From Pycnopodia helianthoides (taxonomy: Eukaryota > Echinodermata > Asteroidea > Forcipulatida > Asteriidae), in assembly GCA_032158295.1 (NCBI GenBank), contig CM063245.1, positions 1,240,001-1,304,000 of the forward strand: DNA of 64,000 nt. Reading direction: 5' to 3'. This document shows, piece after piece, positions 12,412-21,003 of this stretch. The notes under the pieces are model-generated. The model was not told where the DNA came from. It ran no database searches and was given only the letters and a program-made list of their open reading frames with translations. Every line of letters begins with the position of its first letter. Positions within the stretch are counted from its first letter, which is position 1. The position numbers were made by a program, and so were the translations under genes.

Positions 12412-13776
12412 TCAAAAAAACAACAAAAAAACGAACAAAAACTAGAACGCAAGTGTTTGTCCAAACAAACACGAGGTGTTCGGCTATCAATGGGGTCAGT
12501 GTTGTAGTCAACGCGAGAGCTATTGCATTGAGTGGAATTTGGTGCCATTACTGTTTTGAGGCGTGCCTAACAACCTACACACTTTAGCAAAATTCTAAAA
12601 AAGCATATGATTAAAATCCTGACATTTGATTGATAGCGGGGTTTGCATGGACGGCTGTTGTAAAGACTGACAAAGCTATTGCCAAAATCAGGTTAGGAGA
12701 ACCTTGACCAGAGGATAGAGTTTCGTATAGTTAGAACTTCCTGTTTGGACCGGAAGGAAAGATCAAAGTGGGTCATGCTTCTGGAATAAAATGTCAAACG
12801 TGTATTAAGCTAGCAAGCAGCACAAAGATTAAGACTTCATGACTTGTGGTTCAGGAAATATGATTTATAATATTTGAACTTCCTGTTTGGACTAGAAGGA
12901 AACGTCAACGTGGGGTCATGCATTTGAACAAATTGTCACAAGTGTTGTAAGCTACAAGACAGCACAAATATTACAACTTTATGACATGCAGTTCAGGAGA
13001 TATGATATTTAAAGTAATAAGCTTTGAACTACTGTAACTTGACACCCGATGACGTCATGATGAAAAAATGTGCTTTAGTAAAGTAAAGGTCAAACGGAGT
13101 CACAATGTGGGTAAGATTTGTTTAATACCTTAAGAGCATTCATATGGTGCATATATTTTGTATTTAGCATGGTTCTTGAGATATGATTATTTTTAATATA
13201 AAACTTCAATTTAATGTAATGACGTCATTGATGACGTCGTAATTCAAAAACAAATGTATTTTGTCATGTACACACTGTGGTCTAGGTATATAGTAAGTTT
13301 CAAGTCCGTACAATCTTTAATTTTTGGAAATAGCAAAATTTTAAAAATGTCGACCTCGTTAACGATTGTCGTTGTGACGTAGCTATGACGTCATATATCA
13401 TATAAAATGCTCATGAGCTAAACAAAATATTATGCGTTGAAAGTTTTTTTTTCATATTTTTATTCACTTGGCTCTAGAGCCCCCCAAAACATAGTTTTTA
13501 ATCCGGTAAAGGTCAAATGAGGTCACAATTCGCATACAATGTGTACAACATTACAAGACCTTTCCTATGCATCATATATGGTTCTCAAGATATGAATTTT
13601 TCAAATTATTTAACGTTTATTTAACGTAATGATGTTATCAATTACGTCATCATTCCAAACAAGTTGCGGATTCATCTAGTCTCTAAGATCTTTGTACACG
13701 GTAAGTTTCAAGTTCATACAAGTTTTTCTTTTTGCGAAGAAGAAAACCCAGAAAGAAAAAAAAACAGAGCAATAAC

Positions 13777-13858
13777 AATAGTTGTTCGGATGTTGGCCGA
13801 ACACCTAAAAAACAGAGCAATAACACTAGTTGTTCGGCTGTTGGCTGAACACCTAATG
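13777..13858. repeat. Two hairpin modules with altered stems
   Basis: Stems GTTGTTCGG/CCGAACACC (about 13783-13807) and GTTGTTCGGC/GCTGAACACC (about 13829-13856). Each follows AACAGAGCAATAACA and ends ACCTAA. Compared with the TTCGTGC/GCACGAA modules both sides of the stem changed together. Confidence 0.75.
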
Positions 13859-15020
13859 AGAGATAAATGTTAATAATTATTTCTTTGTGAATCGTTAATC
13901 ATCATGAAAATACATTGTATTATGGTTATTTCTAGTGGCCAAGAATAACACTTCGTTAAAGCATTACAAGCTACACACTTTAGCAAAAGTCTAAACAAGC
14001 TTTTGATTGTTAGCGAGGTTTGCATAGACGGCTGTTTTAGAGACTAACAAAGCTATTGCCGAAATCAGGATGCGTGAACCTTGAACAGAGACTAGAGTAC
14101 AAGCATGTTTGGACCATTGTGGTCAATAGGGCGAAAAGCCGCTCACAATGCAACTGTGATAGATCACGCATTGTGGGTGTGTTTTCAGTGCAGTTATTTT
14201 CCCGCGGTTTAACAGCGGGTCAAGGCATACCCGATTTCAACCGGAAGTGAAGGTCAAATAGGTGACATCTCTATGGCAAAGTTTGAGAACGCTTATGGAC
14301 CTACAACATGATGTAAAATTTGTGAGAAGTGTGTTTGTAAAAAGTATAAATATTTCCTAAAGCATGAATTTCGAAATTGTTTACTTCCGGTTTGAACAGG
14401 AAGTCAAGGTCAAATGATGTAAGACTCTGTGTAATATTTGCTACATTTTTCATGACCTCTCCGATGATGTATAGATTGTAATAATAGCTAATGTACTTCT
14501 TGAGTAATGAATTTATGAAGTATTAAACTTTGATATACTGTATTTTGACACCTGATGACGTCATCACAACGTCACAACTACCTGGTGGAGGTTTTATCCA
14601 TGTCCTAATATGGTATTAATTTGAAGTTGATCAGATATACAGAAGTTAATAATTTTACCGAGAAAGTGTTTTTTTTAAGAATTACACAAAGGCAAACTTT
14701 GACCTTCCGGTACGACCGTAGGTAAAGGTCATGTGAATTTTGCGTTAACTTTTCAAATGTTGCCCATGTCTTTGTGTATCATATGCATAAAGTTGAATTG
14801 TGTAACTTTATTATTCAGAGACATACAGGCATAGGCATGAGGTCACTTTTTGACCTTAAATGGCTTGTAATTTGACACCTGATGACGTAATCATGACGTC
14901 ACAACTTACTCGGCTTCTGCTAGTTATGTTCTAACTTCTCATAACGTTTCAAGTTGATCAAAGGTTTACAAGCATGCGTTTGCTTGCGGACAAAGCCCAC
15001 TGAGAAGAATAAGTAAAACT

Positions 15021-15201
15021 AAAAAAAAAAAAAAAAAACGAACAAAAACAATGAGTTGTTCGTGCTGTTGCACGAACACCTCAATGAGTTGTTCGTGCTG
15101 TTGCACGAACACTTCAACAATGAGTTGGTCGCGCTGTTGCACGAACACCTCAAAAAACCGAACAAAAACAATGAGTTGTTCGCGCTGCTGCACGAACACC
15201 T
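15021..15201. repeat. A-tract and four tandem hairpin modules
   Basis: An 18-A tract is followed by AACGAACAAAAACAATGAG and four ~30-bp hairpins (15053-15082, 15086-15115, 15122-15151, 15172-15201). Arms are GTTGTTCGTGC or a close variant and GCACGAACACC. This ends the array region. Confidence 0.85.
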
Positions 15202-15560
15202 CAAAAATTCCAATGAACTAGAGTTTGTACATGACAGTGGCAGATTATTAAAACTTTCTCCCATCTTGAAAATAAATTTTTAAGGTCATTTCCACTCTTT
15301 TGTGGAATTACCCCACCGACATATTCTTCTCCATGGAAAACGTAGGCTAAATTTCACTCCTGGCCTTTTCCCCATATAATATAAATTTATACAAGGAAGA
15401 GTAACGATGAATAAAGGATATGACCACGTGTGGAATGTTTCAGTTTCTTTCCTGGTGAACATGGTGAATGTAGAAAACCAATCCAACATTAGTGCGCCCA
15501 AAAAGGGGAGATTTTTCAAGGTAGTAGACGAATATGTTTTATATCTTTCATTTAATATAA
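15202..15560. other. Intergenic, nothing recognised
   Basis: Sequence of ordinary complexity and less AT-rich than the array. The minus-strand frame 15286-15519 has no recognisable family. Confidence 0.4.
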
Positions 15561-15572
15561 TTCAACGAACCT

Positions 15573-15935
15573 GTGTCCTTGTTTGACGAAGAAAATTGGC
15601 CCGCATTTAGTCTGGTGAAATGGAGATATCCCCATATCAAAAACGGCAAAGCATTGGTGACGGTCATCAACTGCGCCCACGATGTTGTACAGCACTGCAG
15701 TGCCGTCAGCATTGAAGTCGTTCCCTTAATACTTAAAATATGGCGCCAGTGGATGTCATACAAAAGAGGCCAACACAATTGGACAAAAGATCACGACTTC
15801 GACGCAAATGACGTAAGCACTTTCGTCACACGCCACACTCAAGACCTTCAAAAAAGAAGTTCAGAATACACGGTGCTTACAAGGTGCAAAATAATTATTC
15901 AGAAGTGTTTCTTTACGGTAGAAATACTCGTGTGA
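15573..15935 (+). other. Unassigned open frame, coding doubtful
   Basis: A 120-codon plus-strand frame, and on the minus strand a ~55-codon frame (about 15730-15565) with balanced composition, overlap here. The sequence is more complex and CpG-richer than its surroundings, as expected of a host exon or an old transposase fragment. I recognise no family, no convincing splice-site pair and no start context, so I do not call a gene. If one strand is real, the minus-strand segment looks more protein-like to me. Confidence 0.2.
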
Positions 15936-15959
15936 AACTGTAAATTTCATGGAGTAGGA

Positions 15960-16680
15960 AGTGATGAAAATCAGAAGAAGTTTGTTTTACACGGACATTT
16001 CTATCGCGGAATTAGAGGGCGCACTTCAACATGTGTGTGCCAGAACTTCAGAATAACCGAATCTTTATTTTTCAACTACTTACTACTAAGTCGAACAGTG
16101 CCTGACTGCGAGAGTATTCGCACAACCCAATTTGTGTAGTTTTACATCAAATTTGATCAAAAGAGAGTCAGATTTTGTAACGTTAAAAAGATACACTTTA
16201 TGAAAATGCCACCATAATTTTTGCCATTCAAATTTTAATTTGTCTCAGTTTATAGATTAACAAATTAGGCATAAACAAGTGGTTGGCAAAAGTACAAGCA
16301 GCCTTTACAGCACAAGAAATTAAAACAATATCATCATTTAACAAAATAACCAAATTACCCATATCATCAACTGTGCTACCATAAACAAACAGCTCACATA
16401 TTCTTCATAGAAAAGATTCCAAATGTTTTATTTAAAAGTGAAGGATAAGACTTGTGCAAAAATTTACATGTTTATACATTTTGTGTTATTCAAGCCCGCC
16501 TGCACAAAATGGTGGTCATTGTTTATAAACAAAAGACAGATCTTTATACAGACAAACAATGTAGAGTCAACTATAAAACGATCGATTTGAGGCCAATACT
16601 TTGCGCTACAAATAATTTATTGCCACTAGAAAGTATTATGGCGGGTTGCCCCGCCCGGGGCATGGAGCGTTAGATTGCTT
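15960..16680. other. Intergenic, nothing recognised
   Basis: AT-rich. A short GC palindrome (CCCCGCCCGGGG, about 16649-16660) is the only structure noted. Confidence 0.4.
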
Positions 16681-16859
16681 CGTGGTCGGAAGTTGCTACA
16701 ATTTAACTGCCCATTTGTCTTTGCCGTGTCAATAGATTTATTACTTGTTTCTCCTGGCAGTCCCCCTTGGATGGATCAGTTGTTTCACATGGAAAAATAC
16801 ACTTCACTTTTTTTTTTTTTTTTTAGAGCAGTCTGTGTGTTTACTTGATTTCTTGCGCT

Positions 16860-17400
16860 GTTAGGAAAGTTTGAGTGAGTTGTGGCTCACTTTGGTTGGT
16901 GCGCCGGTGCAGCCACATCATTTTCGGCCCTACGGAAGCAGTGGTTACGGCAGCACGACCGCATAAATGGTGGAGTGGGACAACGCCAGTCAAACCAAAT
17001 GCCCCGTACCTGTCACGGCTTCAACCGTGGCCAATGCGTGCGTACAGCCTGCCGTTACGCGCAATGCGTTAACTGCTCCTCAGCAGGGAATGCAGCCGTG
17101 CACTGCAGAGCTACTCGTGCCTTCAAGCCAGCTGTTAACACCAACCCCAATCAAGCTCAACCCCAATCAAGCTCAACCCCAATCAAGCTCAACCCCAATC
17201 AAGCTCAACCTCAATCAAGCTCAATATGAAATGCATATCCTGACAAACGTGATTCTCAATTTCTCTTGCATGGTTTTTCTTATGGCTTTAAGCTTGGTTA
17301 CGTTGGTTCTCGGGTCGGTTCACTGGCTCGTAATTTGACTTCTGTTCTTGACAATCCTTCCATGTTTGATATACTGAATTTCAAGGAAGACCTAATCACA
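16860..17400 (+). pseudogene. DIRS-like retroelement gag/early pol remnant
   Basis: The frame from 16882 encodes a zinc-knuckle-like C/H cluster (CHGFNRGQC, then TACRYAQCVNC, then VHC) about 50-85 residues in. This cluster is typical of the gag-like ORF1 of DIRS/YR retroelements. From about 17260 another frame encodes GFSYGFKLGY and LNFKEDL, resembling the segment just before the DIRS reverse transcriptase. The frames do not join and stops intervene. No tyrosine recombinase or split terminal repeats were found in the window, so the family call rests on these two motifs and the RT piece downstream. Confidence 0.6.
17144..17223 (+). repeat. 16-bp tandem repeat, five copies
   Basis: ACCCCAATCAAGCTCA is repeated five times (the last copy has one change, ACCTCAATC). 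It sits inside the gag-like frame just after the zinc-knuckle region. 16 is not a multiple of three, so the repeats cycle through frames. Confidence 0.95.
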
Positions 17401-17521
17401 CGTTCATGTCTTCATCTCTTACAAAAATAAAGGTCACTCCAGTATAAAAGAGAACAAACTGCCGAAGCCTCTATACTTTTTTTTTAGACTTTAAGAATTA
17501 GAGAGGGTCACACTAGTGGAT

Positions 17522-17695
17522 ACACTAGTTTTGATGATGCCGTTGCCATGGTAACTCTTCTAAGGTCCTGGTGCAACTATGGCCGAATCGGATATCAAAT
17601 CAGCGTTTCGCTTGCTTCGGGTTCACCCTGAAGATTTTGATTTGCTAGGTTTCACTCTTGATGACCACTTCTATTTCTACAAATGTAATTACAAC
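17522..17695 (+). pseudogene. DIRS-like reverse transcriptase fragment
   Basis: From 17579 the frame reads AESDIKSAFRLLRVHPEDFD and then LLGF, the motif-A region of DIRS-type RT (catalytic D in the DIKSAFRL context). A preceding piece (SFDDAV, about 17530) lies in another frame, so a frameshift separates them. Coding similarity stops after about 40 codons, so motif C is absent. It belongs to the same degenerate element as the gag-like piece upstream. Confidence 0.7.
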
Positions 17696-17699
17696 TTTG

Positions 17700-18700
17700 T
17701 AATTATTTCTTCAACTTTGAGCAAAAATGAACACATAATTTCCATAAATAACTGCAACTTCGTAAACCTTGCTTTCCTTTTCGAAATTTTCTATTCCCTC
17801 CCCCCCCCCCAAAAAAAAAGAGGAACAAAAAGTAATAACAGTAAATAAATAAAGAAAGAAATAAGAAGACAAATATGTTCTTCAAATTTAAGGCAAAACC
17901 TTTACCTTGTTTTCCCAGCAAAATTGCATAGGGGTAAGCTCTGCATTTTTTCAGACACAGAGCCAAAAGATCAGATTTTTTGTACAGACAGTTTTATGCT
18001 TGTAATGAAGTACATTGCCATGCATGGAACTTTTAGGCCTACATACTTGCCATGAGGTAGCCTCCTTCAATGCAAGCATGACTGCATGCTTTAAATAAGT
18101 ACCTCATTACAGAAGTGCAGTCTTTCATTTGAATACATGTACTTGTAAGGAAAGTAACTCTAATACAGTTGTAGGTCAAATCATTGGTCCCACTAATGTC
18201 AATCAGGAACAGTTTTTCCAACCAAATAACAATTGCTAGATCAAGAGTTCATCCAACAGGCGTACAAACCGAGAGGGGGGGGGGTAACTGCCCTTTCAAA
18301 TTCAGGCAAAAGTGGGAAAAATTTGGGGCGCAGCAATGAAAAGAAACAAAAATGGACAGAGAAAGCAAAAAATATATTCTATTATAAATTGGTGTCTTAG
18401 GTGTTTATATTGTGTTAAAATTTCGGACAAATCGACCCCTTCTGCCCACATTAACCACAGAGGCCCCATACTCCCCACGGTTCACCCTGCAATTTACAAC
18501 CTCTGGAGCAAATTCAAGAGTTCACAAACATCCGTATCCTCAGGGAAAATCAAATAATGGGTCTCACAAGTTAATTCAACAATGTTTTTCTGCCTAAATA
18601 ATAAATGCAAAAGAACTATTTCAACATATATGGGTTTTGAGGCATATGCATGGTGAGGTATATTTTCGGTTTGCGGTAACACCATGTGTATAAATATCTA
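17700..18700. other. Intergenic with simple-sequence tracts
   Basis: Contains a C10-A9 tract (17797-17818) and a G10 tract (about 18276). Open frames here are short and unconvincing. No element was identified. Confidence 0.4.
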
Positions 18701-18714
18701 CTTTGCTGTGTAGA

Positions 18715-18985
18715 TTTGTTCTTTAGAGAACTTGTCTTGCTATTTATTCTACTACCGCGGAGTAGATTTTCGGAATTCGGGAGACTTCTCAGTTCTGAAA
18801 AGAACTGTCCTGCTTATTAACTTCTACCTGGGCGGGAGGTAGGAAATCGGCCTGGACAACTACTTTAGCTTTGTGGATCGGGGGGACTTCTCGTAATTAA
18901 CTGCACTGCCGCGGAGTGAGTTCTTTTTGGTCTCAACGTTTCGACTAGCTTGCTCTAGTCATCGTCAGGAGACAGTTAACAGTTC
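18715..18985 (-). mobile_element. Penelope-like noncoding block
   Basis: Degenerate ~80-100-bp units share ACTGTCCTGCT, CTACTACCGCGGAGTAGAT and GAATTCGGGAGACTTCTCAG words, ending in the hammerhead-like motif (18930-18973). The arrangement resembles the terminal repeats of Penelope-like elements, some of which carry hammerhead ribozymes. No Penelope RT is present nearby. Weaker relatives of the units lie at 36740-37010. The family call is inference. Confidence 0.45.
18930..18973 (-). ncRNA. Hammerhead-ribozyme-like motif
   Basis: On the minus strand, in order: stem I arm GTCTC; core CTGACGA; one extra T; stem II GACTAG/CTAGTC with a six-base loop; core GAAAC; GTT as cleavage triplet; stem I arm GAGAC. 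Stem III is the minimal AC/GT pair that can dimerise. The single extra base between CTGANGA and stem II departs from the textbook consensus, so self-cleavage is uncertain. Confidence 0.5.
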
Positions 18986-19146
18986 CCTAATGTCCAATCC
19001 GAAAGAAGATCTTGCAGAAGAATTTTGTTGCTATATGTTAAACTGCACATTTAAGTATCGAATCTCGATGTAGAGGGGCCTATGTGTTAACTTTCTGTCA
19101 ATTGCCTCCGATTGTCTGGTGGATAGCCATGAGTAATGTTCATTAT

Positions 19147-19555
19147 GAGCCCAATTTAACAACATTGCTTTCTTGAACTAACCATAATCAGTGTAGTATA
19201 AACTGGCTGTGACATGAACATCATTACGGATGAAACGTCCTTTGACAAAGTATCAGATGAGGGTTGTCGTCATGAAAAAAACCATCCTTCAGAAAAACAT
19301 CGCTTGCTGTTAATCTTGGCTTGACAACTGCATATTATATGACTGTGTTCATCCAACTATCTAAATCCTGAACATCTATGATGCAATCAACAACAAAAAT
19401 AAGAAAGAGGTAAGTATAATTTAGGATTAAAGGTTTTAAAGCAAGAGTAACTCAGAACCCTTGCTGCCCCCAACCTCTTGCCCTCCCTTAATGAGATTAT
19501 GAAAATGCGTAAATGAATGGTTCTAAACATGAAATAGCCCCCCCCCAAAAAAAAA
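19147..19555. repeat. Flank segment S, first copy of a tandem duplication
   Basis: About 400 bp, repeated essentially without change at 20500-20905 (start AGCCCAATTTAACAACATTG). A diverged copy lies near 29990-30270 (shared TCAGTGTGGTATTAACT-like and TTTGACAAAGTAT words), so S is itself an old dispersed repeat. It is followed by a C-tract, an A-tract and the TAA microsatellite. Confidence 0.85.
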
Positions 19556-19556
19556 A

Positions 19557-19637
<81 letters not shown>
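19557..19637. repeat. (AAT)n microsatellite, about 27 units
   Basis: Perfect AAT run directly preceding the first LINE 5' end. Long tyrosine- or leucine-repeat frames on the other strand are artefacts of it. Confidence 0.98.
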
Positions 19638-19638
<1 letters not shown>

Positions 19639-20511
19639 GCGGCGAGACAAGGAACACTGCTTCAGATCGGCTCTCGATTCTATAGAAGATAAATATTGTT
19701 TCCTGCTGTTTGTTATACATCAAAAGTTAACTCCTTGTTGGTACTACTTGGTAGACACCGCAGGGCAAGTTTGACGACAACTAGTTACCATCTTGTTGCT
19801 ATTTTTGGTGGAAAAGTGTAGGATTTTTCTGTATTCAGAAAACTTTCTTCAACGTAGACCGCACAGTGTACATTGGGTCAGTGAACGGACGCGCGTATCA
19901 ACTGCGTCCTTTGGAACATCTTGATTACAACCAGTGTTTAGTGGTCTCCGTAGGGTTGGATATTCTACAGCGTTGCTGTATGTAGTTCTCCCTAAAACTA
20001 CAAACTTTCTCACAATTGTGTGATGTTTATAATGAGTGCTATGGAGCATCAAGTCAACGGTGAAAGAGTGACAAACTCCCAGAGAGGAAGTCCTTCACCC
20101 GATCTGGTTGGTATGCCTGAGCAGGTACTACCAGATCGTATCCAAACTGCTCATAACAGGATTCGTGTTGCAACCAGGAGAAAATGGAGTAAGGCTGATA
20201 ACAAAATGGCGATGGAATGTTATATTAAAAGTGAGCCGGACAAGAGAGGATACAGAAAGAGAATGTTTAGCCTATGGCAGGATAAAGAAATGTTTGAGAT
20301 CAGTGAGCAGCGTCTTGCAGACCAGATAAGTACTATCAAACGGAACCAGTGGTTAACAAACGTGGAAATTGAGGAGATGAGGAGGATAGTACAAGCTGAA
20401 AGAGATAGAACGGAGGTTGTTAACCACCAAGTACCGGAGGAGGTGGCTGCTGCTAATAGCGAAGATGTGGTTGAGCAGCCAGGGTTACTAGACAGTCAGA
20501 GCCCAATTTAA
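19638..20511 (+). pseudogene. RLE-type LINE, 5' fragment (copy 1)
   Basis: Identical or nearly so to the first 862 bp of copy 3: a 385-bp leader (19638-20022), then an ORF from ATG 20023. The first ~160 codons contain a Myb-like DNA-binding region (RRKWSKADNK, later NQWLTNVEIEEMRR, about residues 44-125). At 20499/20500 the LINE stops abruptly and the flank segment S begins again, adding three foreign codons before a stop. At the base before TAGACAGTCAG it has A, like copy 3, where copy 2 has G. It is a by-product of a tandem duplication of S plus the LINE 5' part. Confidence 0.9.
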
Positions 20512-20909
20512 CAACATTGCTTTCTTGAACTAACCATAATCAGTGTAGTATAAACTGGCTGTGACATGAACATCATTACGGATGAAACGTCCTTTGACAA
20601 AGTATCAGATGAGGGTTGTCGTCATGAAAAAAACCATCCTTCAGAAAAACATCGCTTGCTGTTAATCTTGGCTTGACAACTGCATATTATATGACTGTGT
20701 TCATCCAACTATCTAAATCCTGAACATCTATGATGCAATCAACAACAAAAATAAGAAAGAGGTAAGTATAATTTAGGATTAAAGGTTTTAAAGCAAGAGT
20801 AACTCAGAACCCTTGCTGCCCCCAACCTCTTGCCCTCCCTTAATGAGATTATGAAAATGCGTAAATGAATGGTTCTAAACATGAAATAGCCCCCCCCCCC
20901 CAAAAAAAA

Positions 20910-20970
<61 letters not shown>
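20500..20970. repeat. Flank segment S, second copy, plus (AAT)n
   Basis: 20500-20905 repeats 19147-19555 nearly base for base, followed by about 20 units of ATA/AAT (20911-20970). The LINE resumes at 20971 within its ORF (AGTGAGCCGGACAAGAGAGG), lacking the 5' leader and about the first 70 codons. Confidence 0.95.
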
Positions 20971-20971
<1 letters not shown>

Positions 20972-21003
20972 GTGAGCCGGACAAGAGAGGATACAGAAAG
21001 AGA

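Larger units (their letters stand above)
5810..14901. other. Thirteen CRE-type TGACGTCA palindromes in the array
   Basis: Exact TGACGTCA is seen at 5810, 6110, 7792, 8463, 8747, 8759, 9874, 11844, 13050, 13220, 13386, 14556 and 14894. I saw only one more in the rest of the window (56591). Several sit in longer imperfect palindromes such as GATGACGTCATCGATGACGT (8745). This octamer is the consensus site for CREB/ATF bZIP proteins. Whether any site is bound is unknown. The clustering is a property of the repeat family. Confidence 0.75.
5450..15201. repeat. Large composite array of one diverged repeat family
   Basis: About 9.7 kb built from relatives of one sequence theme: GAGTTATGAATTTTT, CAACTTCCGGTTTGAACC, GGAAGTCAAGGTCAAA, then a loosely conserved spacer and GATGACGTCATCATGACGTC. 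Blocks at 5450-6130 and 14165-15000 are homologous over about 0.7-0.8 kb. Blocks at 7480-7925, 11330-12270 and 12600-13770 are further relatives. The 8.1-8.9 kb block runs in the opposite orientation. A-tracts followed by hairpins occur at 6.28, 12.31, 13.78 and 15.05 kb. No protein is encoded. It may be a family of non-autonomous elements inserted into each other, or a satellite-like array. Confidence 0.8.

Noticed and set aside
12234..12548. 104- and 66-codon frames through the hairpin block (also 14966-15283)
   Set aside because: Low-complexity products of the A-tract and repeated hairpins. No protein family.
19387..19723. Poly-tyrosine and poly-leucine open frames on the minus strand (also 20739-21080, 24115-24372)
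   Set aside because: They are translations of the (AAT)n microsatellite and disappear when it is masked.
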